A stretch of DNA of 31,605 nucleotides from Fibrobacter sp. UBA4375 (lineage in GTDB: Bacteria; Fibrobacterota; Fibrobacteria; Fibrobacterales; Fibrobacteraceae): contig DGRZ01000088.1 in the NCBI GenBank assembly GCA_002391195.1, forward strand, positions 1 through 31,605, in the 5' to 3' direction. Every line of letters starts with the position of its first letter. The stretch's first letter is position 1. The notes under the pieces were generated by a model. That model saw nothing but the letters and a program-made list of their open reading frames with translations. It had not been told where the DNA came from and did no database searches. Below are positions 8,380 through 16,707 of the stretch, in pieces. The translations under genes were made by a program, and so were the position numbers.

Positions 8380-9378
8380 CTAGGTGGTTTCCTTGTCCGA
8401 AACATTCGAATGGCCGCCCAGTAAAAAGGCGAAGCCTCCGAACAGACTCAACAACAAACTTACAAAATAGGCCAGCAGCTGGATTACTACCGATTCGAGA
8501 CCGGGCACTCCGGCGCGGGCGAACAGGGACTGGGCGAGCAGTTCCCTAGGGCCGAACCCGCCGATGGAAATAGGCAGGGCGCTTACGATAGCTACCAGCG
8601 GAATGTAGTAGAAATACCAAGAGATAGACAGCTCCACGCCGACGGCGATACCGCAGAAGAAGTGCACCAGAATGCGGAGGGCCTGTGTTACCGCCGAAAG
8701 TCCGCTGATGCGGGCCCACAGCTTTGCCGAGCGAAACTGCTGGAATCGCTCGAACATATGGATTAGTCGGCTATTGATTTTGGCGGGGAAAATTTTTTCC
8801 AGGATTTTGCACAGGAGCCTGCCCAGCCTACGGCTGAACAGGGAGGCAAACAGGGCGCAGAATCCCAAAAAGATCCAAAGCGACGGCCACATGAACGCCC
8901 GCTGGGCCTCGTCGTGCATAAAGAACAGAAGTCCAACTGCCAAGGCGAACAGCGTAATGAAGAAAAGACCGAAAAGCCTGTCGAAGAAGGTGGCGGTGAG
9001 GCCGGCACCTACGGTGTCTTGACCGCCCTGCATACGGATATCGTAAATTTTCTTGGCGTCGCCGCCTACGTTTCCGGGCATGAAGTTGTTGAAGAACAGC
9101 CCCACGTAGTAAAGTTTCAGCAGGTGGCCGTACTTGAGATTCACGTTCTGCTTTTCTAGCAGGAGTTTCCACTGGAGGCATGCCGTAAAGTTGGACGCCG
9201 CAAGGCAAAGGATGGCCGCAAGCAAGGGCCAGAGGCTCTTGGCATCGAAAAGCTGGTAAAGGTCATCTACGCTCCACTCCGGGTCCATCACGATGTTCCT
9301 GCAGACAAAATATGCAGGGACGATGGTCACCACCAACTTCAGCAAAAAAATCAGGGAAGACTTCAGACGGCTATTCAT
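8380..9378 (-). CDS. UPF0104 / lysylphosphatidylglycerol synthase TM-type membrane protein
   Basis: This 332-aa polytopic protein has about seven to eight hydrophobic segments, starting with SSLIFLLKLVVTIVPAYFVC. It carries the UPF0104 hallmarks NFMPGNVGGDAKKIYD (about 98-113) and ALPISIGGFGPRELL (about 270-284). Members include the flippase-like domain of MprF and many proteins encoded beside glycosyltransferases that help move or build glycolipids at the inner membrane. The ATG overlaps the end of the GT4 gene by 8 bp, and GGGGGA precedes it, so the two are co-translated. The exact lipid substrate is unknown. Confidence 0.85.
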   Translation of the reverse strand: MNSRLKSSLIFLLKLVVTIVPAYFVCRNIVMDPEWSVDDLYQLFDAKSLWPLLAAILCLAASNFTACLQWKLLLEKQNVNLKYGHLLKLYYVGLFFNNFMPGNVGGDAKKIYDIRMQGGQDTVGAGLTATFFDRLFGLFFITLFALAVGLLFFMHDEAQRAFMWPSLWIFLGFCALFASLFSRRLGRLLCKILEKIFPAKINSRLIHMFERFQQFRSAKLWARISGLSAVTQALRILVHFFCGIAVGVELSISWYFYYIPLVAIVSALPISIGGFGPRELLAQSLFARAGVPGLESVVIQLLAYFVSLLLSLFGGFAFLLGGHSNVSDKETT

Positions 9379-10522
9379 CGGGTCCCCCTTCGGCCACCCG
9401 ATGACGGATGACGGTATCTTGCAGCAGGTTGAACGTCAGATCGGCAGCGGTATCCCAGCGGAATTCGTCTGCGTAGATACGGGCTTCTTGCGAAAGCCTG
9501 GAGCGCAGCTCGTCGTCGCCGTAGAGGCGCTCCATTTCCATGGTACAGGTGTGGGCATCTCCCATGGGGAACAAAAGGCCGGTTTCACCGTTCTTGACGC
9601 TGTCGCGAAGTCCCGGCACATCGCTTGCAATAGTGGTAATGCCAAGCTTTGCCGCCTCTACGACGGTAAGGCCCCAGCCCTCCTTGAAGCTCGTCTGCAA
9701 CAGTGCCACGGCGTGACGAAGCAGCTGCTGTTTCTTGGAAGGACTGACATATCCCAGAAGCACCACGCGATTTTCAAGATTGCGCTGTTTTAGCCAGGCG
9801 GGGATCTTTTTCAGGAGCGGTCCGTCTCCGGCCACCAAAAGCTTGATGTCCGGGTGCTTCCACGCAAATTTTTCAAAGGCCTCCAGCGCCGTCCAGATTC
9901 CCTTGTAACGGTGAACGCGGGAAAGCCACAAGAAGTAGGGCAGGCCCTCGGCTTCTGGTGGCGGCACTTCTGTTGATGGATCGAGAGTACCTTTGCTGTC
10001 GGAGCCGTTGTAAATTACAGAAATGCGCTTGCCGTCAATTCCGATTTCTTTGAGCTCGTGCCTGGTGCTTGGACTTACCACGATAAACGACTGTTTACGG
10101 TAGAACCAGGGAATGGTCCGTTCAAAAGCCCATACCACGGCTGCTACCGGGAAAAACGTCTCGTGGAAAATGGAACTGCGCCACAGATGGTGCATTTGCA
10201 CAACCACCGGCTTTTTAATCCAGAACGGCGTATATAGCGGAAGCTTGTTCAGGTCTTCTACCACCACGTCAAAATTGAATTCCCGGTCCAGCTTACGGAT
10301 GTTCATGGCAACGGTAAGCTGGAACAGCATGTCGCCACCTTTGCGGACGACTTCGATTCCATCGACAGTTTCACGACTTTTGCAGCCTGCAAATGCCGTC
10401 GTAAAAAGTACGACCTTGTGGCCCGCATCTACCAGTTGCGAAAAGATGCGGTGCAGGTGCTTTTCGGCGCCCCCTGCGGCAGGGTGCAGCCGGTCGCGGT
10501 AATTGACCACAAGGATATTCAT
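9371..10522 (-). CDS. glycosyltransferase family 4
   Basis: The 383-aa protein has the two-Rossmann GT-B layout. The N-terminal domain begins MNILVVNYRDRLHPAAGGAE, with the Gly-rich acceptor loop. The C-terminal domain contains LWLSRVHRYKGI, LLVAGDGPLLKK and the donor-binding EGWGLTVVEAAKLGITTIAS with the E-x7-E spacing. GT4 enzymes are retaining transferases using nucleotide sugars, usually on the cytoplasmic face. No signal peptide is seen. It starts 3 bp after the methyltransferase stop and overlaps the next gene by 8 bp, so all three are probably one operon building a glycolipid or surface glycan. The donor sugar and acceptor cannot be read from sequence. Confidence 0.9.
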   Translation of the reverse strand: MNILVVNYRDRLHPAAGGAEKHLHRIFSQLVDAGHKVVLFTTAFAGCKSRETVDGIEVVRKGGDMLFQLTVAMNIRKLDREFNFDVVVEDLNKLPLYTPFWIKKPVVVQMHHLWRSSIFHETFFPVAAVVWAFERTIPWFYRKQSFIVVSPSTRHELKEIGIDGKRISVIYNGSDSKGTLDPSTEVPPPEAEGLPYFLWLSRVHRYKGIWTALEAFEKFAWKHPDIKLLVAGDGPLLKKIPAWLKQRNLENRVVLLGYVSPSKKQQLLRHAVALLQTSFKEGWGLTVVEAAKLGITTIASDVPGLRDSVKNGETGLLFPMGDAHTCTMEMERLYGDDELRSRLSQEARIYADEFRWDTAADLTFNLLQDTVIRHRVAEGGPDE

Positions 10523-10525
10523 GGA

Positions 10526-11305
10526 CTAGGGCTTTTTGCCCAGGACTCCTATGCACAGCTGGGTATAGTGCATGATCGGGTTTGTTTCCAGAGAATCCAG
10601 AATTTTATCTTTCGCTTTCTGGTATGCTGTTCCCTGCAGCGGATACTTGGGCAGCTCCACGCCTACCTTGAAACCGATTTCCCGGAGGATTCGGTAATAG
10701 AGGTTCGGGCGCATCCAGTCGCCGTACTCATAGACGCATTCAAAACCGGCATCGGTCATGAGCTTTTTCAGCTGGGGCATGGTGAACTGCTTTTCCCAAC
10801 CGGCGAACCACTTGTCCATGGCAATCAAGATATGCTTGATGATGGTGTAGGGGTGCACTGTTTGCGGTACGTCGCAGAGGCAGTGCCCGCCGTGCTTCAA
10901 GATGCGGAAGTTTTCCTTGATAAGCGGGAGGGAATCCTTGAAATGCTCCGCTAGCCCTTGATGGAAAACCAGGTCGAAGGTGTTGTCGGGGAAAGGCGCC
11001 TTGAAGGCGTCGCCACGGATAAGTTTCAAGTTGTCGTACAGATTGTCTTTTGCCCGCAGGCCATCCACAATCTTCAAGCTGTTCTCGGCAAAATCCAACA
11101 CGTACACGTCGGCGCCCAGGCGGGCAAGCTCGGCGCTGTCACGTCCGGTGCCGGCGCCAACTTCCAGCACCTTGAGTCCCTCGAGCTTAAAATTCTTCTT
11201 GATGGTATTCAGCACCGACGGAGACGAAGGATACACCTTGTCCATGTCGTTTTTCTGTTTCCAAAAACGGTTCCATACGGACTGGTCTGGTTCTTTTACT
11301 GTCAT
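10526..11305 (-). CDS. class I SAM-dependent methyltransferase
   Basis: The 259-aa Rossmann methyltransferase has motif I VLEVGAGTGRDSAELARLG (about residues 47-65), an acidic ribose-binding strand end (VYVLDFAENSL), and a motif IV region DLVFHQGLAEHF. It resembles UbiE/methyltransferase-11 proteins. The substrate is unknown; the following GT4 and UPF0104 genes suggest a lipid or glycan intermediate. I chose ATG 11305-11303; an in-frame TTG three codons upstream is less likely. A -10-like TATATT ends only 9 nt before the ATG and no Shine-Dalgarno is present, so the transcript may be leaderless. It is the first gene of the minus-strand operon reaching murI. Confidence 0.85.
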   Translation of the reverse strand: MTVKEPDQSVWNRFWKQKNDMDKVYPSSPSVLNTIKKNFKLEGLKVLEVGAGTGRDSAELARLGADVYVLDFAENSLKIVDGLRAKDNLYDNLKLIRGDAFKAPFPDNTFDLVFHQGLAEHFKDSLPLIKENFRILKHGGHCLCDVPQTVHPYTIIKHILIAMDKWFAGWEKQFTMPQLKKLMTDAGFECVYEYGDWMRPNLYYRILREIGFKVGVELPKYPLQGTAYQKAKDKILDSLETNPIMHYTQLCIGVLGKKP

Positions 11306-11314
11306 AACCGGCAA

Positions 11315-11325
11315 AATATACGAAA
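11315..11325 (-). promoter_or_regulatory. TTTCGTATATT promoter element, methyltransferase operon
   Basis: The minus-strand element TTTCGTATATT ends 9 nt before the ATG at 11305. It belongs to the TTTTGTATATT-like set found before many genes in this window. Confidence 0.5.
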
Positions 11326-11414
11326 TTGTATCTTGCGGAGTATCAACGAATTACGAGACTTTGGGGCGAATTCCGTCATTTTTACATAATTTTGTAATAA
11401 AAAGATGACAATGT

Positions 11415-11443
11415 TTGAAATTTGTGACAAAAATTTGTATCTT
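11415..11443 (+). promoter_or_regulatory. promoter of the sigma-factor gene
   Basis: TTGAAA (11415-11420), a 17-bp spacer and TATCTT (11438-11443) make a good promoter. The -10 region reads TTTGTATCTTTG, also close to the Bacteroidetes TAnnTTTG box. It would give a leader of about 110 nt. The surrounding 11315-11558 intergenic region is AT-rich and divergent; nothing else was seen in it. Confidence 0.5.
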
Positions 11444-11558
11444 TGACCAAGGTTTAAGGACGATAAGGGGCGTTTTTTTGCCAAGTTGTAAAATTTTGTT
11501 CTTTTGGCATACAAGTTGCTCAAAAAAAAGCGATATTTAGAGAGACAAGGTTAAAGAA

Positions 11559-12371
11559 ATGCATATTGATTCAACAGATACAACCCTAAAAAGATACCTC
11601 GAAGACATTAGACGCACAGCCCCCCTCTCCCGCGAAGAAGAACAGATTCTTTTCCAGAAGGCGAAGGAAGGCGACAAGATTGCTAGAAAGAGACTGATTT
11701 CTGCCAATATGCGTTTCGTTTTGAAAGTGGCCATCCAGTACCGTGGCTGCCCGATTCCGCTGCCGGACCTGGTGAGCGAGGGTGCAATGGGCCTGGTGCG
11801 TGCCATCGAGTCCTTTGAACATACCCGTGGCCTCAAGTTCATCAGTTATGGTGTGTGGTGGATCAAGGCTTACATTACCCGCGCCATCAACGAGCAGGGT
11901 AACCTGATCCGCTTGCCGGCAAACCAGCACCTGCGTGTGCGCAAGGCCTTGCACGAACAGAGCCGCGGTAAAGAAATCAACGAAGAAATTCGCGAACTTA
12001 TCCAGATCGGTCAGCGCGGTGTGTCTTTCGATAGCCCCCTGAAGGCGGACTCCAAGGCCACATACGCCGAAGTGCTCCCCGACAACGGAGCGTCCAATCC
12101 CGAGGCCGATTCCGAAATCCAGAGTGTAGAAAGCCTTGCCCGCGACCTGATGGAACAACTCCCGGAGCGCGAAGCGAAGGTCATTACCGGCATTTTCGGT
12201 ATCAACCAGGAAGCTCCCCAGACGCTTCGCGAAGTGGGCGAATCCATGAACATTTCCCACGAACGTGTCCGTCAGTTGCGCGACCAGGCGCTTCGCCGTA
12301 TCCGCAAGTACAACAGCAAGGAATTCCTGCAAGAAAAGAAAGACGCGTTCCTCGCGGCTATTAATAAATAA
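11559..12371 (+). CDS. short RpoD/SigA-family RNA polymerase sigma factor
   Basis: This sigma70-family subunit directs RNA polymerase to promoters. At 270 aa it lacks region 1.1, like Bacteroidetes primary sigma factors (about 285 aa). Region 1.2 is DTTLKRYLEDIRRTAPLSREEE (9-30). Region 2 contains ANMRFVLKVAIQYRGCPIPL, DLVSEGAMGLVRAIESFE and GLKFISYGVWWIKAYI, the last covering -10 recognition and melting. Region 3 follows NLIRLPANQHLRVRKA. Region 4 (about 200-260) has LPEREAKVITGIFGI and an HTH, TLREVGESMNISHERVRQLR, for the -35. It may be the main sigma factor or a close group 2 paralogue; the window cannot decide. It ends before a GC-rich palindrome and a strong terminator. Confidence 0.92.
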   Translation: MHIDSTDTTLKRYLEDIRRTAPLSREEEQILFQKAKEGDKIARKRLISANMRFVLKVAIQYRGCPIPLPDLVSEGAMGLVRAIESFEHTRGLKFISYGVWWIKAYITRAINEQGNLIRLPANQHLRVRKALHEQSRGKEINEEIRELIQIGQRGVSFDSPLKADSKATYAEVLPDNGASNPEADSEIQSVESLARDLMEQLPEREAKVITGIFGINQEAPQTLREVGESMNISHERVRQLRDQALRRIRKYNSKEFLQEKKDAFLAAINK

Positions 12372-12388
12372 TAGCCGCTCCATGACGC

Positions 12389-12421
12389 AAGGGGCTTTGC
12401 CCCCTGGACCCCCTTTCCAGA
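12389..12421. repeat. GC-rich extragenic palindrome
   Basis: GGGGC-TTT-GCCCC (12391-12403) is followed by CTGG...CCAG (12404-12420). It is a short REP-like double hairpin just downstream of the sigma gene, similar in style to the palindromes at 19508, 19563, 26771 and 26879. Confidence 0.5.
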
Positions 12422-12482
12422 GTTTGGTCACGATTAATAAGTAATAGCAATAAATAAAGTAGTTTTCATTACCTCCATGGAG

Positions 12483-12514
12483 GCTCGCCCAAACGGGCGG
12501 GCCTTTTTCTTTTT
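12483..12514 (+). terminator. strong intrinsic terminator
   Basis: GCTCGCCC-AAAC-GGGCGGGC gives an 8-bp GC-rich stem with one G-T pair, followed by CTTTTTCTTTTT. It ends transcription of the sigma-factor gene. Confidence 0.85.
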
Positions 12515-12521
12515 GTATATT
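12511..12521 (+). promoter_or_regulatory. TTTTGTATATT promoter element, BatD-like gene
   Basis: TTTTGTATATT starts inside the T-tract of the preceding terminator and ends 8 nt before ATG 12530. There is no Shine-Dalgarno, so a leaderless transcript is likely. Confidence 0.5.
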
Positions 12522-12529
12522 CTTTCTGT

Positions 12530-13414
12530 ATGGAAAACGATTCTTTGAATATGGACGCTGGCGGTGTGGATGCCGCCGTGACGGACAGTTCCGTTGCAGT
12601 TTTGGATTCTGCCGCTGCGCCGGAAATGCCCACGCCGGAACAGCTGGGAATTTCTATAAAGGCGGGGCCCGAAGGTGGCCTGCCCGCCATTACTGTAGGT
12701 GATACTTTTGAGTTTCCGGTGACGGTCTCCTGGAGCGTGCAGGGGAGCGCCCTTTTGGTAGTGCCAACGGGTTCTGCCAACGCGAAGGGTTTAACCCAGC
12801 TGGGGGTGTCCCAGGAGTCGGCACGGTCCGTAAAGGACGGCAAGGAAATTGCCTCCATCACCTTTACATACAAGATTGTGGCGCAGGATACTGGCAACCT
12901 GCACATTCCCGCCCTTAAGTTCGAGATTCCGACGCAAATGGGCCAGCCCCTTGACTTGCGGAGTGAAAGCATGGACGTGCGCGTGGACGAACCTTTCAAT
13001 CCGCTACCGTTTGCGGTAGGAGGGATTGTTGCCCTTTGCGTTCTGCTGGCCGGACTCTGGCGTGTCAAGCGTCGCGCCGCTGCACGTGAGGCCGTTGCCG
13101 CAAGAAATGCGGCCGACGAGGCCTTGCGCGATCAGATGCTGGTCTTGAAACAGCGCATCAATTCCGCCGATAGTCGTGAGTGGCTCTTGGAGCTGGAAAG
13201 TATCTGCAAGGGGTATGTGGCCCGTAAATTCGGGATGGCGACCGCCGACCCGGTCAATCTCGACAACCTGATAAAAGAAGGCAAGCTAGAAGGCTGGGAA
13301 ACCCTCGTCGAAGAATTCGCCCACGCCCGCTACGGCGGCGGCAAGCGGGACAGTTTCGAGAACAGGGAAACCTGGAAAGCGGCCATGCGCCTTATGGATG
13401 TGGAAGAAGAATAA
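12530..13414 (+). CDS. BatD-like single-pass membrane protein
   Basis: The 294-aa protein has an N-terminal beta-rich region (about 40-155) with ITVGDTFEFPVTVSWS and ITFTYKIVAQDTGNLHIPAL, resembling BatD/oxygen-tolerance domains. One transmembrane helix follows (about 162-182, FAVGGIVALCVLLAGLWRVK), then a basic, Ala-rich helical cytoplasmic tail. BatD proteins usually have a signal peptide and sit beside moxR, batA and batB. Here the N-terminus (MENDSLNMDAGGVDAAV) has no export signal, and moxR is 7 kb away. The upstream terminator rules out an extended start. The protein may insert N-out without a signal peptide, or be a truncated BatD. The family match is suggestive only. Confidence 0.6.
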   Translation: MENDSLNMDAGGVDAAVTDSSVAVLDSAAAPEMPTPEQLGISIKAGPEGGLPAITVGDTFEFPVTVSWSVQGSALLVVPTGSANAKGLTQLGVSQESARSVKDGKEIASITFTYKIVAQDTGNLHIPALKFEIPTQMGQPLDLRSESMDVRVDEPFNPLPFAVGGIVALCVLLAGLWRVKRRAAAREAVAARNAADEALRDQMLVLKQRINSADSREWLLELESICKGYVARKFGMATADPVNLDNLIKEGKLEGWETLVEEFAHARYGGGKRDSFENRETWKAAMRLMDVEEE

Positions 13415-13460
13415 ATGGTGCTGTGCCGTCGTTTCTTTTGTTATGTTTATGAAAGACAGA

Positions 13461-13469
13461 GGGGGGGGG
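13461..13469 (+). repeat. G9 homopolymer at the ribosome-binding region
   Basis: Nine consecutive G residues end 9 nt before ATG 13479, exactly where a Shine-Dalgarno is expected. Length change by slipped-strand replication could alter translation of the lipoprotein below. Confidence 0.6.
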
Positions 13470-13478
13470 TGATTTAGT

Positions 13479-14435
13479 ATGAAACTGAAAGCTCTTGTAT
13501 TCGCATTTGCAACGGCGCTTGTCATGGCTGGCTGCGACAGTTCGACATCCAGCGATACAGAAATTCAGGAATTACCTGATTCCAGCGATAGCTCTGATTT
13601 GTCCAGTTCGAGTGTGAAAAAAGACCCGAACTCGAGTGCAAGCAAGGATGATACCGGCAAAACGAACAGCAGCGCAAGCGTTGCCGACATTCTGAAGAAC
13701 TTTGATCCGGGAAAAATAACTCCGGAGCAGCAGGAGTTGTTCAAGTCTTTCCAGGAAAAGTTTGGTGTCCTTGCAGGAGACGATGATTTAACCGAGGACT
13801 GCGACGAGGGAGAGACCAAGTCCAGTACGATTATGGAGCAAGAAGTAACATACACCTGCTGGTCAAATATCTGGATGCCCACATCCGGTTTTGACAAGCT
13901 GCTAGAGGACTTGTCTCCGGAGCAATTGGAAATGGCAGCAAACCTTTCTGGAGTGTCTTCAGAAGAATTGAAACTTCTTGTAGATTTCTTCGCCAATGCC
14001 GACTTTGCCAACTCGAGCGTCGACATGACATGTGAAGGCGAAGAGAATGATAACACCTGGAGTGTTGAAGGAACTGGAGCGGTTTTGGGTTCTTCTGTTA
14101 AATTGAGTGGAACTTCGACCTTTGAAGGAAATACCATGACTTCGACAAGAAACGAAGAAATGGATATGGGTAGTGAAGCGATTTGCAAAGCTTTTATAAA
14201 TGCGCCTGATGAAAAAGACGAGGAAGATCTAGCAGACGAACAAAAGAATGTCATGCTTTATGGAGAAATTGTAGAAGATGTGTATCGTTGCGAAGGCAGT
14301 AAGATGGTTCATTCGGAAAAGAGAACCAAGGATAATGTAAGTGCCGATGAACGTGCCGCCGCCTATGCAGATTTGGTGGGCAAGTGCAAGGATTATCGCG
14401 ACGGAAAAATCACATTTGAAGAATTTATTGAATGA
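13479..14435 (+). CDS. Ser/Asp-rich lipoprotein of unknown function
   Basis: The 318-aa product has a lipoprotein signal with lipobox LVMAGC (C19). A low-complexity linker of Ser, Asp and Thr follows to about residue 70 (DSSDSSDLSSSSVKKD), a style common on Fibrobacter surface proteins. The remainder is strongly acidic with four or more cysteines, arranged as DCDEGET...YTCWSNIW, then MTCEGEENDNTW and ICKAF...YRCEGS, suggesting disulfides in an exported domain. No known fold is recognised. It is followed after 26 nt by another exported protein, so they probably form an operon. A G9 tract forms its ribosome-binding region. Confidence 0.8.
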   Translation: MKLKALVFAFATALVMAGCDSSTSSDTEIQELPDSSDSSDLSSSSVKKDPNSSASKDDTGKTNSSASVADILKNFDPGKITPEQQELFKSFQEKFGVLAGDDDLTEDCDEGETKSSTIMEQEVTYTCWSNIWMPTSGFDKLLEDLSPEQLEMAANLSGVSSEELKLLVDFFANADFANSSVDMTCEGEENDNTWSVEGTGAVLGSSVKLSGTSTFEGNTMTSTRNEEMDMGSEAICKAFINAPDEKDEEDLADEQKNVMLYGEIVEDVYRCEGSKMVHSEKRTKDNVSADERAAAYADLVGKCKDYRDGKITFEEFIE

Positions 14436-14461
14436 TTTGAAATAGCTGGGAATTTTTCGCA

Positions 14462-15229
14462 ATGTCATGTTCTAGACGAGTTTTGTTCGGGCTTCTCGCC
14501 TTTGCCACTATGGCACAGGCCACAGATTATTCCCAGGCCACCCGGAGCTTATTCTTGAAAGATTGCACCCGTGAAGCTAACGAGAAGGAGTGCCTCTGCG
14601 TGCTGGACCAGTTGCAGGGAAAGTACAGCGAGAAGGTCTATTTGGCCCACAATGCCGATATGCAGGAAGGGAATGGGGACATGGAATTCATTTCCTTTAT
14701 GATGGGCGCTGCAATGAGTTGCGTCTTGGCTAGTGACGATGTGGGCGATGCCTTGGCCGAGGGCTCCGGGGAAATTTCAGATGACGACATGAAGCTGCTT
14801 TTTAATGCCATAAAGAAGGACTTGCCCAAGAAGGATTTTGTCAAGGGGTGCGCTCCCGAAGCGAAGGCGGTTTTTGGCGAAAAGATGGCCAACAGCGTGT
14901 GCGGCTGCGCCTACGACCGTGTGGTGGGGGATTTCGATCGTTTTGCGAAGATGGTCAAGGAAGAGGGCGCGCCTGGAGCTTCCAATGCGTGGGGCGCAGA
15001 TTACATTATCGAGTGCACGCCCGAGGGGTATTCTCCCGATGTGGAGAAGAACCTTCTGAAGCTTTTGAACGAAAATGGCGTGCCCAAGTCGGTTGGGCAG
15101 TGCTTTTTGAAAACTCTTGAGAAAGAATATACCCTCAGGGCCCTTGTGGCCGCTTCCGTAAAAAACAGCGAAGCTTTCCAGATGATTATCATGGGGCTTG
15201 CCATGAAATGTATGGGTGCAGCTTACTAA
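14462..15229 (+). CDS. secreted cysteine-containing protein with three internal repeats
   Basis: The 255-aa protein starts with a signal peptide ending at AQA (about residue 20). Three similar blocks of about 75-95 residues follow. Block 1 runs from DCTREANEKECLCVLDQL to FMMGAAMSCV. Block 2 runs from GCAPEAK...NSVCGCAYDRV to ADYIIECT. Block 3 runs from VPKSVGQCFLKTLEKEY to MIIMGLAMKCM. Each block has a Cys or CxC near its start and one Cys at its end, suggesting tandem disulfide-bonded helical hairpins in the periplasm or outside. I do not recognise the family. It is probably co-transcribed with the lipoprotein upstream. Confidence 0.75.
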   Translation: MSCSRRVLFGLLAFATMAQATDYSQATRSLFLKDCTREANEKECLCVLDQLQGKYSEKVYLAHNADMQEGNGDMEFISFMMGAAMSCVLASDDVGDALAEGSGEISDDDMKLLFNAIKKDLPKKDFVKGCAPEAKAVFGEKMANSVCGCAYDRVVGDFDRFAKMVKEEGAPGASNAWGADYIIECTPEGYSPDVEKNLLKLLNENGVPKSVGQCFLKTLEKEYTLRALVAASVKNSEAFQMIIMGLAMKCMGAAY

Positions 15230-15231
15230 TG

Positions 15232-15249
15232 GGATTATGAAGATAATCC
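15232..15249. terminator. hairpin between convergent genes
   Basis: GGATTAT-GAAG-ATAATCC is a perfect 7-bp stem with a tetraloop, directly after the stop of the secreted-protein gene. No U-tract follows on the plus strand, so it is a weak terminator candidate. Confidence 0.35.
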
Positions 15250-15273
15250 GTGTTACAAAAAGGTTCTGTAAGC

Positions 15274-16644
15274 CTAGTAGAATACTTTTACAAGCAGTGT
15301 ACCCACGATTGTCGAGACGATGACGCTCACCAAGCCTGGGCGCATGAAACTGTGGTTCAATAGATACTTGCCGATGACGGTGGTGCCCGAGCGGTCGAAG
15401 TTCACGGTCGCAATGTCCGAGGGGTAGTTCGGGATAAAGAAATACCCGTACACGCTCGGTAACACGCCCAGGAGCACAGGGCCTTCGATGCCGAGGCTAT
15501 AGGCGAGCGGGAGCATGGCAACCACCACCGCGCCCTGCGAGTTGATGAGCACACTCACCGCGAAGAACGCAAACGCGATTGCCCATGGGTAATGTTGCAC
15601 GATGTTTTTGAGACCGCCCTGCATCACGTCCATGTAGTTCGCGAAGTAGGTGTCGGCAAGCCATGCGATTCCGTAAATGGCGACGACGGCCACCATGCCG
15701 CTCTGCCACACGGCGCCTGCCACGGCCTTCTTGGGGGCTGCCTTGCAGAAAATAACCATGAACGCGGCCGCAGCAATCATCACAATTTGGATGATGATGT
15801 TCATGGCGAGCGGCTTCATTTGCGCCACGCCGTCAATTACTTTACCTGTAGGGAACTTGGGACGAATGTCGTGGCCCGCAATCTGCATAATGGAGAAGAA
15901 TACGATGACGGCGAGAGCACCGAGGAAAATGAACACGGCGCGCTTCGCTTCCTTGGAGACTTCCTTGTCGAGCACGGAAGCGGTATTCCCGTACATGTAT
16001 TCCTTCATCTGCGGGTCTTTGAGGCGGGCCTGGAATGCCGGGTCCTTATCAAGGTCGAGCCCGCGCCTGTACGAGACAAGTGCTGCGACCATGAGCCCGC
16101 AAAGGCACGCGGGAATCGTAATCGCGATGACCTGCAGGTTGTTGATATTGAAGCCGTGTGCGTTCGAGATAACCACGAACGATGCGACCGCGGCTGCAAT
16201 GGGCGAGCAGGTGATGCCGACCTGCGAAGCGACCGAAGCTACGGCGCACGGGCGTTCCGGACGGATTCCCTTCTTGAGCGAAATGTCGCAGATAATCGGC
16301 ATGAGGGTGTAAACCACGTGGCCGGTGCCCACGAGAACCGTGAGGAAGAACGTGCAGAGCGGAGCCAAAATCGTGATGTGGTTCGGATGCTTGCGCAGGA
16401 GCCTCTCCGCAATCTGGATTAGCCAATCCATGCCGCCCGATGCCTGCAGAATGCCTGCGCAGGTCACCGCCGCGATGATGATGTAGATAACGTCGGTAGG
16501 CGGCTTGCCCGGCTGCAGGCCAAAGCCTAGAACGAGAATGGCGAGGCCGATACCCGAAATGGCTCCGAGCGCAAGGCTCCCGTAACGGGAACCCACGTAG
16601 AGGGCGAGGAGTACGATTAAAAGCTGGATAATCATGAGTGTCAT
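15274..16644 (-). CDS. dcuB: anaerobic C4-dicarboxylate transporter, DcuA/DcuB family
   Basis: The family exchanges or exports fumarate, malate and succinate across the inner membrane during fumarate respiration. The start is ATG 16644 (MTLMIIQLLIVLLALY), placed by GGAGG 5 nt upstream; an earlier ATG at 16656 lies before that site. The 456-aa protein has about ten or more membrane segments. DcuB-like motifs are GLQPGKPPTDVIYIIIAAVT, LQASGGMDWL, GTGHVVYTLMPIICD, GIRPERPCAVASVASQVGI and a C-terminal FIPNYPSDIATVNFD. These favour DcuB over DcuA. In a succinate-forming organism it would be the succinate efflux or fumarate/succinate antiport system. It has its own promoter-like element at 16674-16686. 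Confidence 0.9.
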   Translation of the reverse strand: MTLMIIQLLIVLLALYVGSRYGSLALGAISGIGLAILVLGFGLQPGKPPTDVIYIIIAAVTCAGILQASGGMDWLIQIAERLLRKHPNHITILAPLCTFFLTVLVGTGHVVYTLMPIICDISLKKGIRPERPCAVASVASQVGITCSPIAAAVASFVVISNAHGFNINNLQVIAITIPACLCGLMVAALVSYRRGLDLDKDPAFQARLKDPQMKEYMYGNTASVLDKEVSKEAKRAVFIFLGALAVIVFFSIMQIAGHDIRPKFPTGKVIDGVAQMKPLAMNIIIQIVMIAAAAFMVIFCKAAPKKAVAGAVWQSGMVAVVAIYGIAWLADTYFANYMDVMQGGLKNIVQHYPWAIAFAFFAVSVLINSQGAVVVAMLPLAYSLGIEGPVLLGVLPSVYGYFFIPNYPSDIATVNFDRSGTTVIGKYLLNHSFMRPGLVSVIVSTIVGTLLVKVFY

Positions 16645-16673
16645 AGCAACCTCCATTTCGGTTTGTCTTAATA

Positions 16674-16686
16674 AAGATAAACAAAA
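16674..16686 (-). promoter_or_regulatory. TTTTGTTTATCTT promoter element, dcuB
   Basis: On the minus strand TTTTGTTTATCTT ends 29 nt before the dcuB ATG, with a GGAGG ribosome-binding site in between. Confidence 0.45.
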
Positions 16687-16707
16687 AAATGAAGTTGCCC
16701 TATGAAC

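Noticed and set aside
15592..16422. 276-codon plus-strand frame over dcuB
   Set aside because: It is antisense to a transporter with full family similarity; the His/Arg/Asp-rich composition is typical of a shadow frame.
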